From assembly GCA_039707655.1 (NCBI GenBank), contig CM077676.1:183268936-183332935 (forward strand): 64,000 bases of DNA. Reading direction: 5' to 3'. The DNA comes from Elymus sibiricus. Lineage: Eukaryota; Streptophyta; Magnoliopsida; Poales; Poaceae. The notes beneath the pieces were generated by a model that worked only from the letters and a program-made list of their open reading frames with translations, did no database searches and was not told the origin of the DNA. Both the position numbers and the translations under genes were made by a program. Positions within the stretch are counted from its first letter, which is position 1. The number at the start of each line of letters is the position of its first letter. Below are positions 1 through 11,238 of this stretch, one piece after another.

Positions 1-2
1 TA

Positions 3-1568
3 TGATACGTCTCCAACGTATCTATAATTTTTGCTTGTCCCATGCTGTTATATTATCAATCTTGGATGTTTTTATATACATTTACATCAATTATATATCA
101 TTTTTTGGGACTAACCTATTAACTTAGTGCCCAATGCCAGTTGTTGTTTTCTGCCTGTTTTTTGTTTTACAGAATATCAATACCAAACGAAGTCCAAATG
201 CCACGAAACTTTTTGGAGATTTTTTTCTGGACATAACAAACACTAGAAGCTTCGGGAGGAGGCCAGAAGACCCAGGAGGTCGCCACGAGCCACCAGGGTG
301 CGCCTGGGGGGGGGGGCAGGCGCGCCCTGGTGCCTCATGGGCCTACCTCTCACCCTTTTGACCTAATTCCACCACTATAAATTCCCAAAAATCAGGAAAC
401 CAATAGGGGAGTCCACGAAATACTTTTTCTGCCGCCGCAAGCTTCTGTTCTCGAGAGATCCCATCTGGAGACCTTTTCCGGTACTCCGCCAGAGGGGGAA
501 TCGATCACGGAGGGGCTCTACATCAACCTTGCCGCCCTTCCGATGATGCGTGAGTAGTTTATCACAGACCTTCGGGTCCATAGTTAGTAGCTAGATGGCT
601 TCTTCTCTCTTTTTGATCTTCAATACAATGTTCTCCTCGTTGTTCTTAGAGTTCTATCCGATGTAATCACTTTTTGCGGTGTGTTTGTTGGGATCCGATG
701 AATTGTGAGTTTATGATCAGATTATCCATGAATATTATTTGAGTCTTCTCTGATCTCTTTTATGCATGATTATTATAGCTTCCTATTTCTTCTCCGATCT
801 ATTGATTTGGTTTGGCCAACTAGATTGATTTATCTTGCCATGGGAAGAGGTGCTTTGTAATGGGTTCGATCTTGCGGTGCTCAATCCCAGTGACAGAAAG
901 GGACACGACACGTATGTATCATTGCTATTAAGGGTAAAAAGATGGGGTTTATTCATGCGTGAGTTTACTTTTTCTACATCATGTCATCTTGCTTAAGGCA
1001 TTACTCCGTTCTTTATGGACTTAATACACTAGATGCATGCTGGATAGGGGTCGATGTGTGGAGTAATAGTAGTAGATGCAGGCAGGAGTCGGTCTACTAT
1101 TCTCGGACGTGATGCCTATATACATGATCATTGCCTTGGATATCGTCATGATTATTTGCTTTTCTATCAATTGCCCAACAGTAATTTGTTTACCCACCGT
1201 ATGCTATTTTTATGAGAGAAGCCTCTAGTGAAAACTATGCCCCTGGGTCTATCTAAATCATATACTAAAACCCTAAAAATACTTGCTGCACTTTTTCTTT
1301 ATTTATTTTATTTTGTATTTTTATTTCAATCTATCTATCTATCACATACAATTTAATCTTGCAATTACCGCCGAGGGATTGACAACCCCTTATTTCCGTT
1401 GGGTGCAATGATTTTGTTGTTTTGTGTGCAGGTGCTGCTAACGAGGTGTTGCATGATTCTCCTACTGGATTGATAACCTTGGTTTCATAACTAAGGGAAA
1501 TACTTATCTCTACTATACTGCATCTCCCTTCCTCTTCAGGGAATTACCAACACAGCTCACAAGTAGCA
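3..1568 (+). mobile_element. Sabrina/WHAM-type LTR, solo or terminal
   Basis: The sequence starts TGATACGTCTCCAACG and ends ACAAGTAGCA, so it has TG...CA ends and a length of 1566 bp. The LTR piece at 49740-50210 on the other strand aligns with its second half and ends at the same place, next to a primer-binding site; here no primer site follows. The five bases after it are TTGTA and the window opens with TA, so the two visible bases fit a TTGTA target duplication. That favours a solo LTR, but a 3' LTR of an element lying to the left cannot be excluded. The family name is inferred from memory of Triticeae repeats. Confidence 0.75.
374..381 (+). promoter_or_regulatory. TATA box of the left LTR
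   Basis: CTATAAAT lies about 370 bp into the LTR. The related LTR fragment at 36256 has CTATAAAT at the equivalent place. It is probably the LTR promoter; activity cannot be judged. Confidence 0.5.
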
Positions 1569-2650
1569 TTGTACCAAGCACCACCGCCTTCTCCTGGTCG
1601 ACTACTTCCACCCTGCGAGATTGGACCGGAGATCAGACGCCCAAAGACACCAGAAACCCGTCCAGAGCATAAAATCCTATCCTCCGGGAGTACTCGGAAG
1701 GGGAATTGCAAAGAGGAGACCAACATCTTCACCACCACATGCAAGGGGACGCCGGCATCATCATCCTCCATCAATCATCATCAGCAGCATCATCATCAAA
1801 ATCAACATCCATCTTGTTGTAATATCGAACCCTTGTGGACTACGTGTATTACTTGTTTGATCCATCCATGTTTACCACCGCCACCTGGGTGATGTTTACC
1901 ATTCCCATGTACAAGTAGACCCCCTAGTTCTCAGGGATATGGATGAAACTTGGTATGTATAGGTACTGAAATGTTAAAAAGGATATGATATCCTCTGTTG
2001 AATGCTTAGTTTAATAATCGTCATGAATGTTGTGAAGGGGCCCAATTAGGAAGGCCACGAAGAGATAATTCTCGTTGTAAAGGATAGGAAGTGGACGTAA
2101 TTTGAGGTGACAGTAAAAGCCCTCTCTCCTAGTCTTTGCAATTGATAGGGGAATAATGGAGAACCCTTAGAGAGGTTGCGTCCATGAGGAAATCCTTAAT
2201 TACCATAGTGATAACCTGCAGGGGAAACTACGGTGGTGGCATGTGTGGTACGAAATCTGCCTAGAGTAGAACATATTCTTTACCCGGATCTGCCCAGCGT
2301 AAACGTCAAGAGTGGCTCAAGTATCTAGATAGTACTACGTCGTAGCATAAGTCATGATAGAAATGTACCAACGGGAATTTCAGACTCCCTAAAAACACCT
2401 CACTCCTCTGCCAGTTACTATTCTTGGTGCTCTCATGTACTTCCTTTCATGTTATATATTTTACGTTAGCACTTAACTTGAAACTACTATTTATTTCTGC
2501 CCTCACTTTTCCTTTGAGTCTACAATTACTGGCAGGCATAATTCCATAAGTGACTACAAGAGACAAAACCCAATTCCTGTGCTCCTTGTGGGATCGATAC
2601 TCTTACTTCAAAAAAGCTACAACTACACCCTATGCACTTGCAGGCAATCA
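1569..2650 (+). repeat. 3' portion of a Gypsy LTR
   Basis: The stretch ends GCACTTGCAGGCAATCA directly before AGCTTTTTC and a tRNA-Asp primer site, which is how Athila-type LTRs end. Its start is interrupted by the LTR at 3-1568, so the LTR's 5' part is probably left of the window. A short open frame of 107 codons at 1569-1892 is rich in histidine and serine from ATC/CAT repeats and is not convincing as a gene. Confidence 0.55.
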
Positions 2651-2659
2651 AGCTTTTTC

Positions 2660-2676
2660 TGGCGCCGTTGCCGGGG
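2660..2676 (+). other. Primer-binding site, tRNA-Asp
   Basis: TGGCGCCGTTGCCGGGG is the exact complement of the 3' end of plant tRNA-Asp (CCCCGGCAACGGCGCCA), ten bases after the LTR end. It marks the start of minus-strand DNA synthesis for the Athila element whose interior resumes at 33017. Confidence 0.85.
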
Positions 2677-2731
2677 AGTTGAGCGCTTTTGGGCTTTGTT
2701 TTAAGTTTTGATTTATTTTGTTTTCTAATGG

Positions 2732-3660
2732 TGTCGTGGGAAAACGATGATCTATGGCATCGAGAGGATCCCTTTGTGGTTCAGCTATGGGATCAATGTA
2801 TTACAAAGAGCAGGGCTAATAGATGTGAGAACAAGCAACGATCTATCCTGGTTAAGGCCGCTGTGAGCGTAAAACCCTACTCCTGTTCTTGTGGTTTGAT
2901 TGTGTATGAGCCCAAGATTACAAGGAGCGCAGCTTGTCGACAAGGTGCGTGGGAAGTGCAGCTACGGCACGTAATTGAACTAAGAGTCGACCGTTCTAAC
3001 TGTAGCCATGGGCCTCCTTTTATAGGCCAAGGGGTTACCACAATGGCTAATACAGTAATTATAGGGAGTGAATAGTACTTGCACCGTCACTGAGTCTATC
3101 TCCTAACGGGGTAGGACAAGTGCATTAAATGCACCGTTAGGTGCTATGCCGGGGAGGTGAGGCTTTGGGCAAAAGATCTGCACCACCGGTCCTGCCGCCC
3201 TCCAGTCATCTTGACACGTCCTAGGGACGGGTGTCATTAAAGTTAACCCTTGCGTGGCATGCTGACACGTGCCTAGGCCAGCTATGTTGACTGCCTGCCC
3301 GCTCGACACCTATCATACATGCTTATCTAGCCGATGATGAGGTGGAGCGGTAACGGGACAGAACGAGCCTGCTGGCATGGAGCTTGCCGGGTCTTCGCTT
3401 GCCGGCAAGGAGCTTGCCGGCAGCCAGAGCCTTGGTCTTCACCTTGCCAGTACGAAGCTTGCTGGCAAGGGTAATGTTGATCTTCTGTACTAGGATAGTA
3501 CTTCTCAATGACCTGCCTGGAGGTCTTCTTCATGGTTTTGTTTACTAAGTCTTGAGCCTTGATGGTAGCAACCCTCCGGCAAGCCCTTGCCGTCAGGAAG
3601 GTTACAACTACCTATGTACAAGTCAGGGTACGAAGGCACCCATGTTTTAGTACACCGACA
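2732..3660 (-). repeat. 3' LTR of the Tat element
   Basis: It begins TGTCGTGGGAAAACGATG and ends GTACACCGACA. It aligns end to end with 32090-33016. It is rich in the palindrome-like motif CTTGCCGGCAAG around 3380-3470. The polypurine tract at 3661 identifies it as the 3' LTR of a minus-strand element. Confidence 0.88.
3016..3024 (-). promoter_or_regulatory. TATA box, Tat 3' LTR
   Basis: On the minus strand the sequence reads TATAAAAGG in the context GGCCTATAAAAGGAGG, a near-ideal plant TATA box pointing in the element's direction. The same box is present in the 5' LTR. Confidence 0.65.
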
Positions 3661-3671
3661 GGAGCCCCCAG
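3661..3671 (-). other. Polypurine tract of the Tat element
   Basis: On the minus strand CTGGGGGCTCC abuts the 3' LTR. It is the purine-rich primer for plus-strand synthesis and confirms the element's orientation. Confidence 0.6.
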
Positions 3672-3780
3672 GCCTGGGCCATACACGCATGCGAGGCATC
3701 GTTGGGCTAGGCCCAAACAGTGCACAGGCACGCGTGGCAGAGGATAACTGCCATAATCTTCTCTTTTACCACGTCCCCCA

Positions 3781-5321
3781 TGATACGTCTCCAACGTATC
3801 TATAATTTATGAAGTATTCATGCCATGTTTAGAATAGTTTTATATGGTTTTGGTGCACTTTTATAATATCTTTATGGACTAACTTATTAATCTAGTGCCC
3901 AGTGCCAGTTCCTATTTTCTGCTTGTTTTTGTTTCACAGAAAAAATATACCAAACGAAGTCCAAACATGATAAAACTTTACGAAGATTTATTTTGGAATA
4001 TATGTGATTTTTGGGAAGAAGAATCAACACAAGACGGTGCCCGAGGGCTCCACAAGGCAACATAGCGTGCCCCCCTAGGGCCGCACCCTGTTGCCTTGTG
4101 GGCACCTCGTAAGTCGGTTGGAGCCCGTCTTTCGCTACAAGAAAGATAACTTCCAGATAAAAATCCCCTCAAAATTTCAGCTCAATCGGAGTTACGGATC
4201 TCCGGCTATAAAAGAAACGGTTTTCGGCCAGAAATAGGGACGCGGAAATGAAAGAAAACAGAGAGAGAGATCCAATCTAGAAGGGGCTTTCACCCCTCCG
4301 GGCACCATGGAGGCCACGGACCAGAGGGAGAACCTCTCCCCATCTAGGGGGGGAGGCCATGGAGGAGCAATCCGGAGGGGGAGCCTCTCTTCCCCTCTCT
4401 CTCGGTGGCGTCGGAGTGCCGCCGGGGGAACCATCGCCGCAGTGATCGTCTTCATCAACATCACCATCTTCATCACATCCCTCATCTCTTTTTAGCGGTC
4501 CACTCTCCCGCACCCCTCTGTAATCCCCTACTTGAACATGGTGCTTTATGCCACATATTATTATCCAATGATGTGTTGCCATCCTACGATGTTTGAGTAG
4601 ATTTCTTTTGTCCTTTGGGTTGATTCATGATCTTCATTGGTTTGAGTTGTATGTTTTATTTTGGTGATGTCCTATGGTGCCTTCTGTGCCGCGCACAGGT
4701 GGGGGATTCCTACTATAGGGTGTTGCAATACGTTCATGATTCGCTTATGGTGGGTGGCTAGAGTGACAGAAGCTTACACCCGAGTAAGGAAGTTGTTGCG
4801 TATGGGAGTAAAGGGGACTTGATACTTAATACTATGGTTAGGTTTACCTTGATGATTTCTAGTAGTTGCGGATGCTTTCTAGAGGTCCAATCATCAGTTC
4901 ATATTATCCAAGTACGGAAAGTATGTTAGCTCATGCCTCTCCCTCATATAAAATTGCAATAAGAATTATCGATCTCGTTATCAATTTCCTAGGACAATTC
5001 CGCACACTGATCCGTCATTATTCCACACTCGCTATTTGTAATATATTGTAATATATTCTAACTTTATTTAGGCAGCACCTATTTTTATGTTTTAGTTCTC
5101 CGATATCATGCAAAGCTATCCTCTTTATACCCACAACGTAGTTTTATTTCTCGTTTCTAGATAAAAGCAAACGCTTGGTGTACGTAGAGTCGTATAAATG
5201 GCAGATGGGACTTGAGAGAATATTTATCTTACCTTTAGCTCCTTTTGGGTTCGAAATTCCATACTTACCACTTCCATCTTTGGAAATTGCTACGATGATT
5301 CCTTGCACTTGGGGATTATCA
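3781..5321 (+). repeat. 5' LTR of the coding-free element
   Basis: It runs from TGATACGTCTCCAACG to GGGGATTATCA. Its partner at 9428-10968 has the same length, with only scattered substitutions. Open frames inside it are not the same length in the two copies (for example 62 versus 169 codons around the ATG in GCACCATGGAGG), so they are not conserved genes. Confidence 0.93.
4206..4214 (+). promoter_or_regulatory. TATA box, 5' LTR
   Basis: CTATAAAAG lies in the context CCGGCTATAAAAGAAACGG, about 425 bp into the LTR, and is present in both LTR copies. Confidence 0.6.
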
Positions 5322-5331
5322 AGCTCTTTTC

Positions 5332-5348
5332 TGGCGCCGTTGCCGTGG
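5332..5348 (+). other. Primer-binding site, tRNA-Asp with one mismatch
   Basis: TGGCGCCGTTGCCGTGG lies ten bases after the LTR. It differs at one position from the complement of the tRNA-Asp 3' end seen at 2660. Confidence 0.8.
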
Positions 5349-8300
5349 AGAAATAGCGTGTGGTTAATATTTTCATGTATGCTTGTTTGCTTTCATCACT
5401 AAGTAGATTTTGTTTTTCCTTTTGTTTTTTCTTTCTTGTTTTCTTTCTTTAGTTGTGGGTGAAACAAACAAAAAAATAAAAAAAATGCAAAATACAAAAA
5501 AAAATTACTTGCCTCTTATGCCTAGCTTAATGGCTTTAAAGAAAGCGTTGCCTGGGAGACAACCCGGAAGTTTTAGAGAGTATTTTTCTTATTTTCTGTA
5601 ATATAATCTTTATTAAGTGTGCCATTTAAATATTTAAAAACAAAAAAAATATAGAGGGAAACCTAAAACTTTTTCAAAAAGAGAAGCGATTGGAAGGTTA
5701 TGCATTGGAGAAGTGAGAGTCGACCTTGAACACTTGTGTTCATGCTCATGGAAACAATGTAGAATTTTTCATGGAAGTTTCTCACAAAAATAATTATCCC
5801 CTTGTACAAATACATTGTATTATAAAAATAATGTGCCAAGATTTACCTTTAGGGTGTTTAAATTGCTTGTTTGGTGTGTGCTGTACAAAAACAGAAACTT
5901 TTGCTGTAGTGTTTGAATTTTGATATTTTACTGGAACGGGGAAAAATTATGAAATTTTTACACAGTACTTCTATGCAATTTTTTAATTTTTTCCTAATTT
6001 TTCAGAATTTTTGGAGTTAGAGAAGTATATGTTTCATCTGCATCTTTACAGACTGTCCTGTTTTCACAGATTGCTGTTATAGTTTCTTTATTTGCTTATG
6101 TTTGAAATCTTGTTGAGCCCCATTGACTTGGGAGCCATAGAATTGTGATAGCGTACAGTGGGTAATGTTTGATTATAATTATATAATAATGTTACAGCAG
6201 GCCATGATGGGATTTGATGTTATATGTACTAACCCCTCTAATAAAAAGTTCGGTTAAGTTTTGTGTGGATGAAGTGTTCAAAGATCGAGGAGGTGTCGAT
6301 ATGAGAAGAATAAGGAGAGGAAAGAGTTCAAGCTTGGGGATGCCCAAGGCACCCAAACTAAATATTTACGAGACTCAAGTGTCTAAGCTTGGGGATGCCC
6401 CGAAAGGCATCCCATCTTTCTTCTTCAACAATTATCGGTATGTCTCGGTTTTTGTTTTGTTCACATCATATGCGTAAATTCTTGGAGTGTCTTTTGTGTT
6501 TATTTTTCCATTTTCTTTTATGCACCATTCTTGTTGGGGATGATTTCATATTGGTTCTTGGTTGATTTATAGAATGCTTCATGCGCTTCAGTTAAATCTT
6601 TTGAGTATGGCTTTATAAAATGCTCTTTGTGCTTCACTTAAATCTTTTGAGTATGTATTTATAGAATGCTCTTTGTGCTTCACTTAAATCTTTTGAGTCT
6701 GGCTTTATAGAATTATTTGTGTGCTTCACTTATATATTTTGAGCTTGGATATTGGTCTCTCTATATTCATTGTAGAATGCTCTATGAACTTCACTCATAT
6801 CTTTTAGAGTATGAATGAAATTATCATCTAAAGTGGATTTGGAAGAGTGTCAACTCTATGTAGCAATGATCCCACTATTTTGGAGGGTGTTGAATCTTAT
6901 TGGAATAATGATAAAGGTGGATTTGGAGAGGTCATAACTTTTTCGAGTGATGATTCCACAATTTTGGAAGAAATTTCAATTGATTATGATGAGAACAAAG
7001 TTGCTACTTATGATAATTATTGTGATGGTAGTTAAAGTAGTGATAATTATTCTTGTAAAATTTGTCATAATTATGAATATCCTCTCAATAACACCAAGTT
7101 ACCTCTCCATGTGTTGAAATTTGCACTTGTTATACCTTCCTATGCTAGTTAATTCTCTTATCTTTAAGTGAGTATCATTAAAATATCAATGCCTAGCTAA
7201 AATGTTTTACAGAAAAGTGCTTGTGTGGAGGCAAACTACTATTTATCTTTACTGTTTTTATGTGTCTACATGATTAAGCTACTGTAGTAATCATGTCATG
7301 TATCTTTTATTTCAATAAAGTGCCAAGTAAGACCTTTGGGATGGTGCAAATGCTTGTTGATTTGATTATGTGCAAAAACAGAAACTTTTGCGCTCAGTAT
7401 TTGATTTTTCATTTTTTACTGGAGCCTCAAAAAATTCTGAAACTTTTACACAATGTTGGGCTACAAATTTTTTAGGCTTTCCTAATTTTTCAGAATTTTT
7501 GGAGTTACAGAAGTATGGTTCTAGTTCAGATCATTACAGGCTTTTCTGTTTTTGACAGAATCTATTTTGTTTGCATAGTTTGCTTGTTTTAGCATTTCCA
7601 TGGCTTATATTGAGTGATATAAATTGTGAAAATGATAGAGTACAGTAGGAATTATGTGAGAACAATTTTGGATCTTGTCTTGACGGTACCAAAGTGAATG
7701 ATTTATTTATTATCATACTAACCTATCTCACGAGTTCCGTTAAGTTTTGTGTGATTGAAGTTTTCAAGTTTTGGGTGAGATATCGATATGAGGAGAATAA
7801 GGAGTGTCAAGACCCTAAGCTTGGGGATGCCCCGGAAGGGATCCCCTCTTTCGTCTTCAAAACTATCGGTATATCTTACTTGGAGCTATATTTTTTTTCG
7901 TCACATGATATGTGTTTTGCTTGGAGCGTATTTTCATTTTTCTTGCTGTTTTAATAAAGTACTTGGATCTGAAATCTTTATTTGGAAAGAGTCTTCACAT
8001 AGCTACTTAATTGTTTAACTACTCATTGATCTTCACTTAAATCTTTTGGAGTAGTTTGTCATTCACTCTCGTGCTTCACTTATATCCTAAGAGTGAATTG
8101 TTGAATGAATTGAATGTCATAAATATGAAATTATATATGCTTCATACGCTTGTCCCATGGGGAGTAATGACTTCACATACAAGAAGTATAAGTGGTAAAA
8201 TTTATTGAAAGTTAGTAAACATAGCATTGGTCACTTGAACAATTCATGAAAGAATATTAAAGGAAGAGAGATTTCACATATAAATATACTATCTTGGACA

Positions 8301-9413
8301 TCTTCTATGATTGTGAGCCCCCATTAATTATTTTCAACCTGGATCAAGTAGTTGATGTTGGACAAGGAAGACAACGTAATGGGTTATGTTTGTTTATATT
8401 CACATAGATGTTATATTGTCATGGATCCTCTAACATGTGGTGCTAGCTCATAATCTTTTGCAACCCACAATTTCGTACTAAGTAGAAATACTACGTGTGC
8501 ATCCAAAAACCCTTAAACCCAGTTTCTTGCCATGAGAGTCCACTATATCTACCTATGGATTGAATAAGATCCTTCAAGTAAGTTGTCATCGGTGCAAAAA
8601 AGCAATAAAAATTGCTCCTAAATATGTATGATCTGTTATTGCAAGGGAAAATAAGCTTTGTACGAACTTGTGATGGTAAAGAAATAAAAGTGATAGACTA
8701 CATAAAGGTTACTATCACAAGGGGCAATATAAAAGTAATGTTCCTTTGCATTAAGAGCTTGCACATGCAAAAATAAAAAGCGCATGACAACCTCTGCTTC
8801 CCTCTGCGAAGGGCCTATCTTTTACTTTATGTATTTAATTTTATGCAAGAGTCAATAGTGTTCTTCTCTATTCCGCTTTTATTTTCTCTCTTGGCAAGCA
8901 TCATGTGGTGGGGAAAGATCCAAGCACATATATCCAGTTGAATATAGGTGATCATGAGTTATTATTGTTGACATTATCCCTGAGATAAATAAGTTGGGAG
9001 GCAAAACATTAAGCCCCTATCTTCCTATGTGTTTGACTGAAACGGTTTGTTATAAAAATATGCTTTGAGTGTCACCAATCATGGAAGACTATATGATAGT
9101 TGAGTATGTGGAATTTGCTAAATTAAAGCTCTTACATAGACCCTTCCTAAAAATAAGATAAATTGCAATTGTTTGATGACTGAGAACATAGTTTGTTAGA
9201 TTTCAAGAAAGTTTATGGTCTATGCTTTAGCATATGAATAGCTTGCTACTTGATCATGAGAAGTTTTATGAGATGAGCTACTATTTATGATATATAATGA
9301 TGCTAGAAAAAGTGTTTGATATTATCATTGATCAAACTTGTGCACTATGCTAGCATTCACACTTCATAAATTATTTATTTTATCATTTACCTACTCGAGG
9401 ACGAGCAGGAATT
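5349..9413 (+). other. Non-coding interior of the LARD-like element
   Basis: About 4.1 kb of AT-rich sequence without a recognisable protein domain. It contains a diverged direct duplication (about 5820-6480 and 7310-7960, offset about 1.43-1.49 kb) and a 46-bp tandem repeat. Several copies of AAGCTTGGGGATGCC resemble the true polypurine tract. The region 8000-9400 shows no repeat structure or gene that I recognise. Related sequence occurs on the minus strand at 47691-48700. Confidence 0.75.
6568..6815 (+). repeat. 46-bp tandem repeat, about five copies
   Basis: Units with a TATARAATGCTC-type start and a CTTCACTTAAATCTTTTGAG core begin near 6568, 6614, 6660, 6706 and 6771. The first four are exactly 46 bp apart and the last is diverged. 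The core motif recurs near 8040 and, inverted, at 47700-47840. Confidence 0.75.
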
Positions 9414-9427
9414 AAGCTTGGGGATAA
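9414..9427 (+). other. Polypurine tract
   Basis: AAGCTTGGGGATAA sits directly before the 3' LTR at 9428. Confidence 0.7.
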
Positions 9428-10968
9428 TGATACGTCTCCAACGTATCTATAATTTATGAAGTATTCATGCCGTGTTTACAATAGTTTTATATGGTTTTGG
9501 TGCACTTTTATAATTTCTTTATGGACTAACTTATTAATCTAGTGCCCAGTGCCAGTTCCTATTTTCTGCTTGTTTTTGTTTCACAGAAAAAATATACCAA
9601 ACGAAGTCCAAACATGATAAAACTTTACGAAGATTTATTTTGGAATATATGTGATTTTTGGGAAGAAGAATCAACACAAGACGGTGCCCGAGGGCTCCAT
9701 AAGGCAACACAGCGCGCCCCCCTAGGGCCGCACCCTGTTGCCTTGTGGGCACCTCGTAAGTCGGTTGGAGCCCGTCTTTCGCTACAAGAAAGATAACTTC
9801 CAGATAAAAATCCCCTCAAAATTTCATCCCAATCGGAGTTACGGATCTCCGGCTATAAAAGAAACGGTTTTCGGCCAGAAACAGGGACGCAGAAACAAAA
9901 GAAAACAGAGAGAGAGATCCAATCTAGAAGGGGCTTTCACCCCTCCGGGCACCATGGAGGCCACGGACCAGAGGGAGAACCTCTCCCCATCTAGGGGGGG
10001 AGGCCATGGAGGAACAATCCGGAGGGGGAGCCTCTCTTCCCCTCTCTCTCGGTGGCGCTGGAGTGCCGCCGGGGGAACCCTCGCCGCGGTGATCGTCTTC
10101 ATCAACATCACCGTCTTCATCACCTCCCTCATCTATTTTCAGCGGTCCACTCTCCTGCACCCCGCTGTAATCCCCTACTTGAACATGGTGCTTTATGCCA
10201 CATATTATTATCCAATGATGTGTTGCCATCCTATGATGTTTGAGTAGATTTCTTTTGTCCTTTGGGTTGATTGATGATCTTGATTGGTTTGAGTTGTATG
10301 TTTTATTTTGGTGATGTCCTATGGTGCCTTCCTTGCCACGCACATGTGCGGGATTCCCGCTATAGGGTGTTGCAATACGTTCATGATTCGCTTATGGTGC
10401 GTGGCTAGAGTGACAGAAGCTTACACCCGAGTAAGGGAGTTGTTGCGTATGGGAGTAAAGGGGACTTGATACTTAATGCTATGCTTGGGTTTAACTTAAT
10501 GATTTCGAGTAGTTGCGGATGCTTGCTAGAGGTCCAATCATAAGTTCATATGATCCATGTACGGAAAGTATGTTAGCTCATGCCTCTCCCTCGTATAAAA
10601 TTGCAATAAGGATTACCGATCTCGTTATCAATTTCCTAGGACCATTCCGCACACCAATCCTTCATTATTCCACACTCGCTATATGTAATATATTGTAATA
10701 TATTCTAGCTTTATTTAGGCAGCACCTATTTTTATGTTTTAGTTCTCCGATATCATGCAAAGATATCCTCTTTATACCCACAATGTAGTTTTATTTCTTG
10801 TTTCTAGATAAAAGCAAACGCTCGGTGTACGTAGAGTCGTATCAGTGGCAGATAGGACTTGAGAGAATATTGATCTTACCTTTAGCTCCTTTTGGGTTTG
10901 ACATTCCATACTTACCACTTCCATCTTTGGAAATTTCTATGATGATTCCTTGCACTTGGGGATTATCA
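9428..10968 (+). repeat. 3' LTR of the coding-free element
   Basis: It starts TGATACGTCTCCAACG and ends GGGGATTATCA, followed by the target duplication CCCCA. Length equals the 5' LTR. Confidence 0.93.
9853..9861 (+). promoter_or_regulatory. TATA box, 3' LTR
   Basis: CTATAAAAG is at the same offset as in the 5' LTR. Here it would fire rightwards, toward the antisense gene that starts at 11239. Confidence 0.5.
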
Positions 10969-11088
10969 CCCCATGACGCGCATTAAATGTGGATGTGGGA
11001 GAGGTGGAATGGAACGGCCGCGGGGAGGTAGTGCGCCTGAAAAGCGCAGGCACGTAGGACAGTAAAGAGCTAGCCCCGGCACCTTCCC

Positions 11089-11096
11089 CATAAAAA
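11089..11096 (+). promoter_or_regulatory. TATA-like box of the Tat antisense gene
   Basis: CATAAAAA lies 150 bp before the ATG at 11239. The antisense gene of the second Gypsy element has CATAAAAGG 139 bp before its ATG. The parallel placement suggests an internal promoter independent of the LTRs; this is inference. Confidence 0.4.
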
Positions 11097-11238
11097 CGAA
11101 TCCGCGAAGGGTGCTGCTCATTTATCCCCTTCTCCCAATCTCGCCATCACCGCCGTCTTCTTCCTCGCGCAAGAGCAGAGTGCGCCCTTTGCTTTCACCG
11201 CCATCGCACCGCTAAACTTTCCCCCTCCAAATCTCACA

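Larger units (their letters stand above)
3781..10968 (+). mobile_element. Coding-free Gypsy derivative (LARD-like)
   Basis: Two LTRs of identical length (1541 bp) flank a 4106-bp interior, and CCCCA is present on both sides (3776-3780 and 10969-10973). A primer site close to tRNA-Asp and a polypurine tract AAGCTTGGGGATAA are in place, so it has everything needed in cis. The interior has no gag, protease, reverse transcriptase or integrase: the open frames are under 90 codons and AT-rich. It must have been mobilised by an Athila-type relative. Few LTR differences and a perfect duplication suggest recent insertion. It lies between the 3' LTR and the antisense gene of the Tat element. Confidence 0.93.

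Noticed and set aside
2660..2676. tRNA-Asp gene
   Set aside because: Only the 17 bases complementary to the tRNA 3' end are present, next to an LTR. It is a primer site, not a tRNA gene; no cloverleaf surrounds it.
9738..10247. 169-codon open frame in the right LTR of the coding-free element
   Set aside because: The matching LTR at 3781-5321 has the same sequence with stops, so the frame is not conserved. It is regulatory or leader sequence with chance openness.
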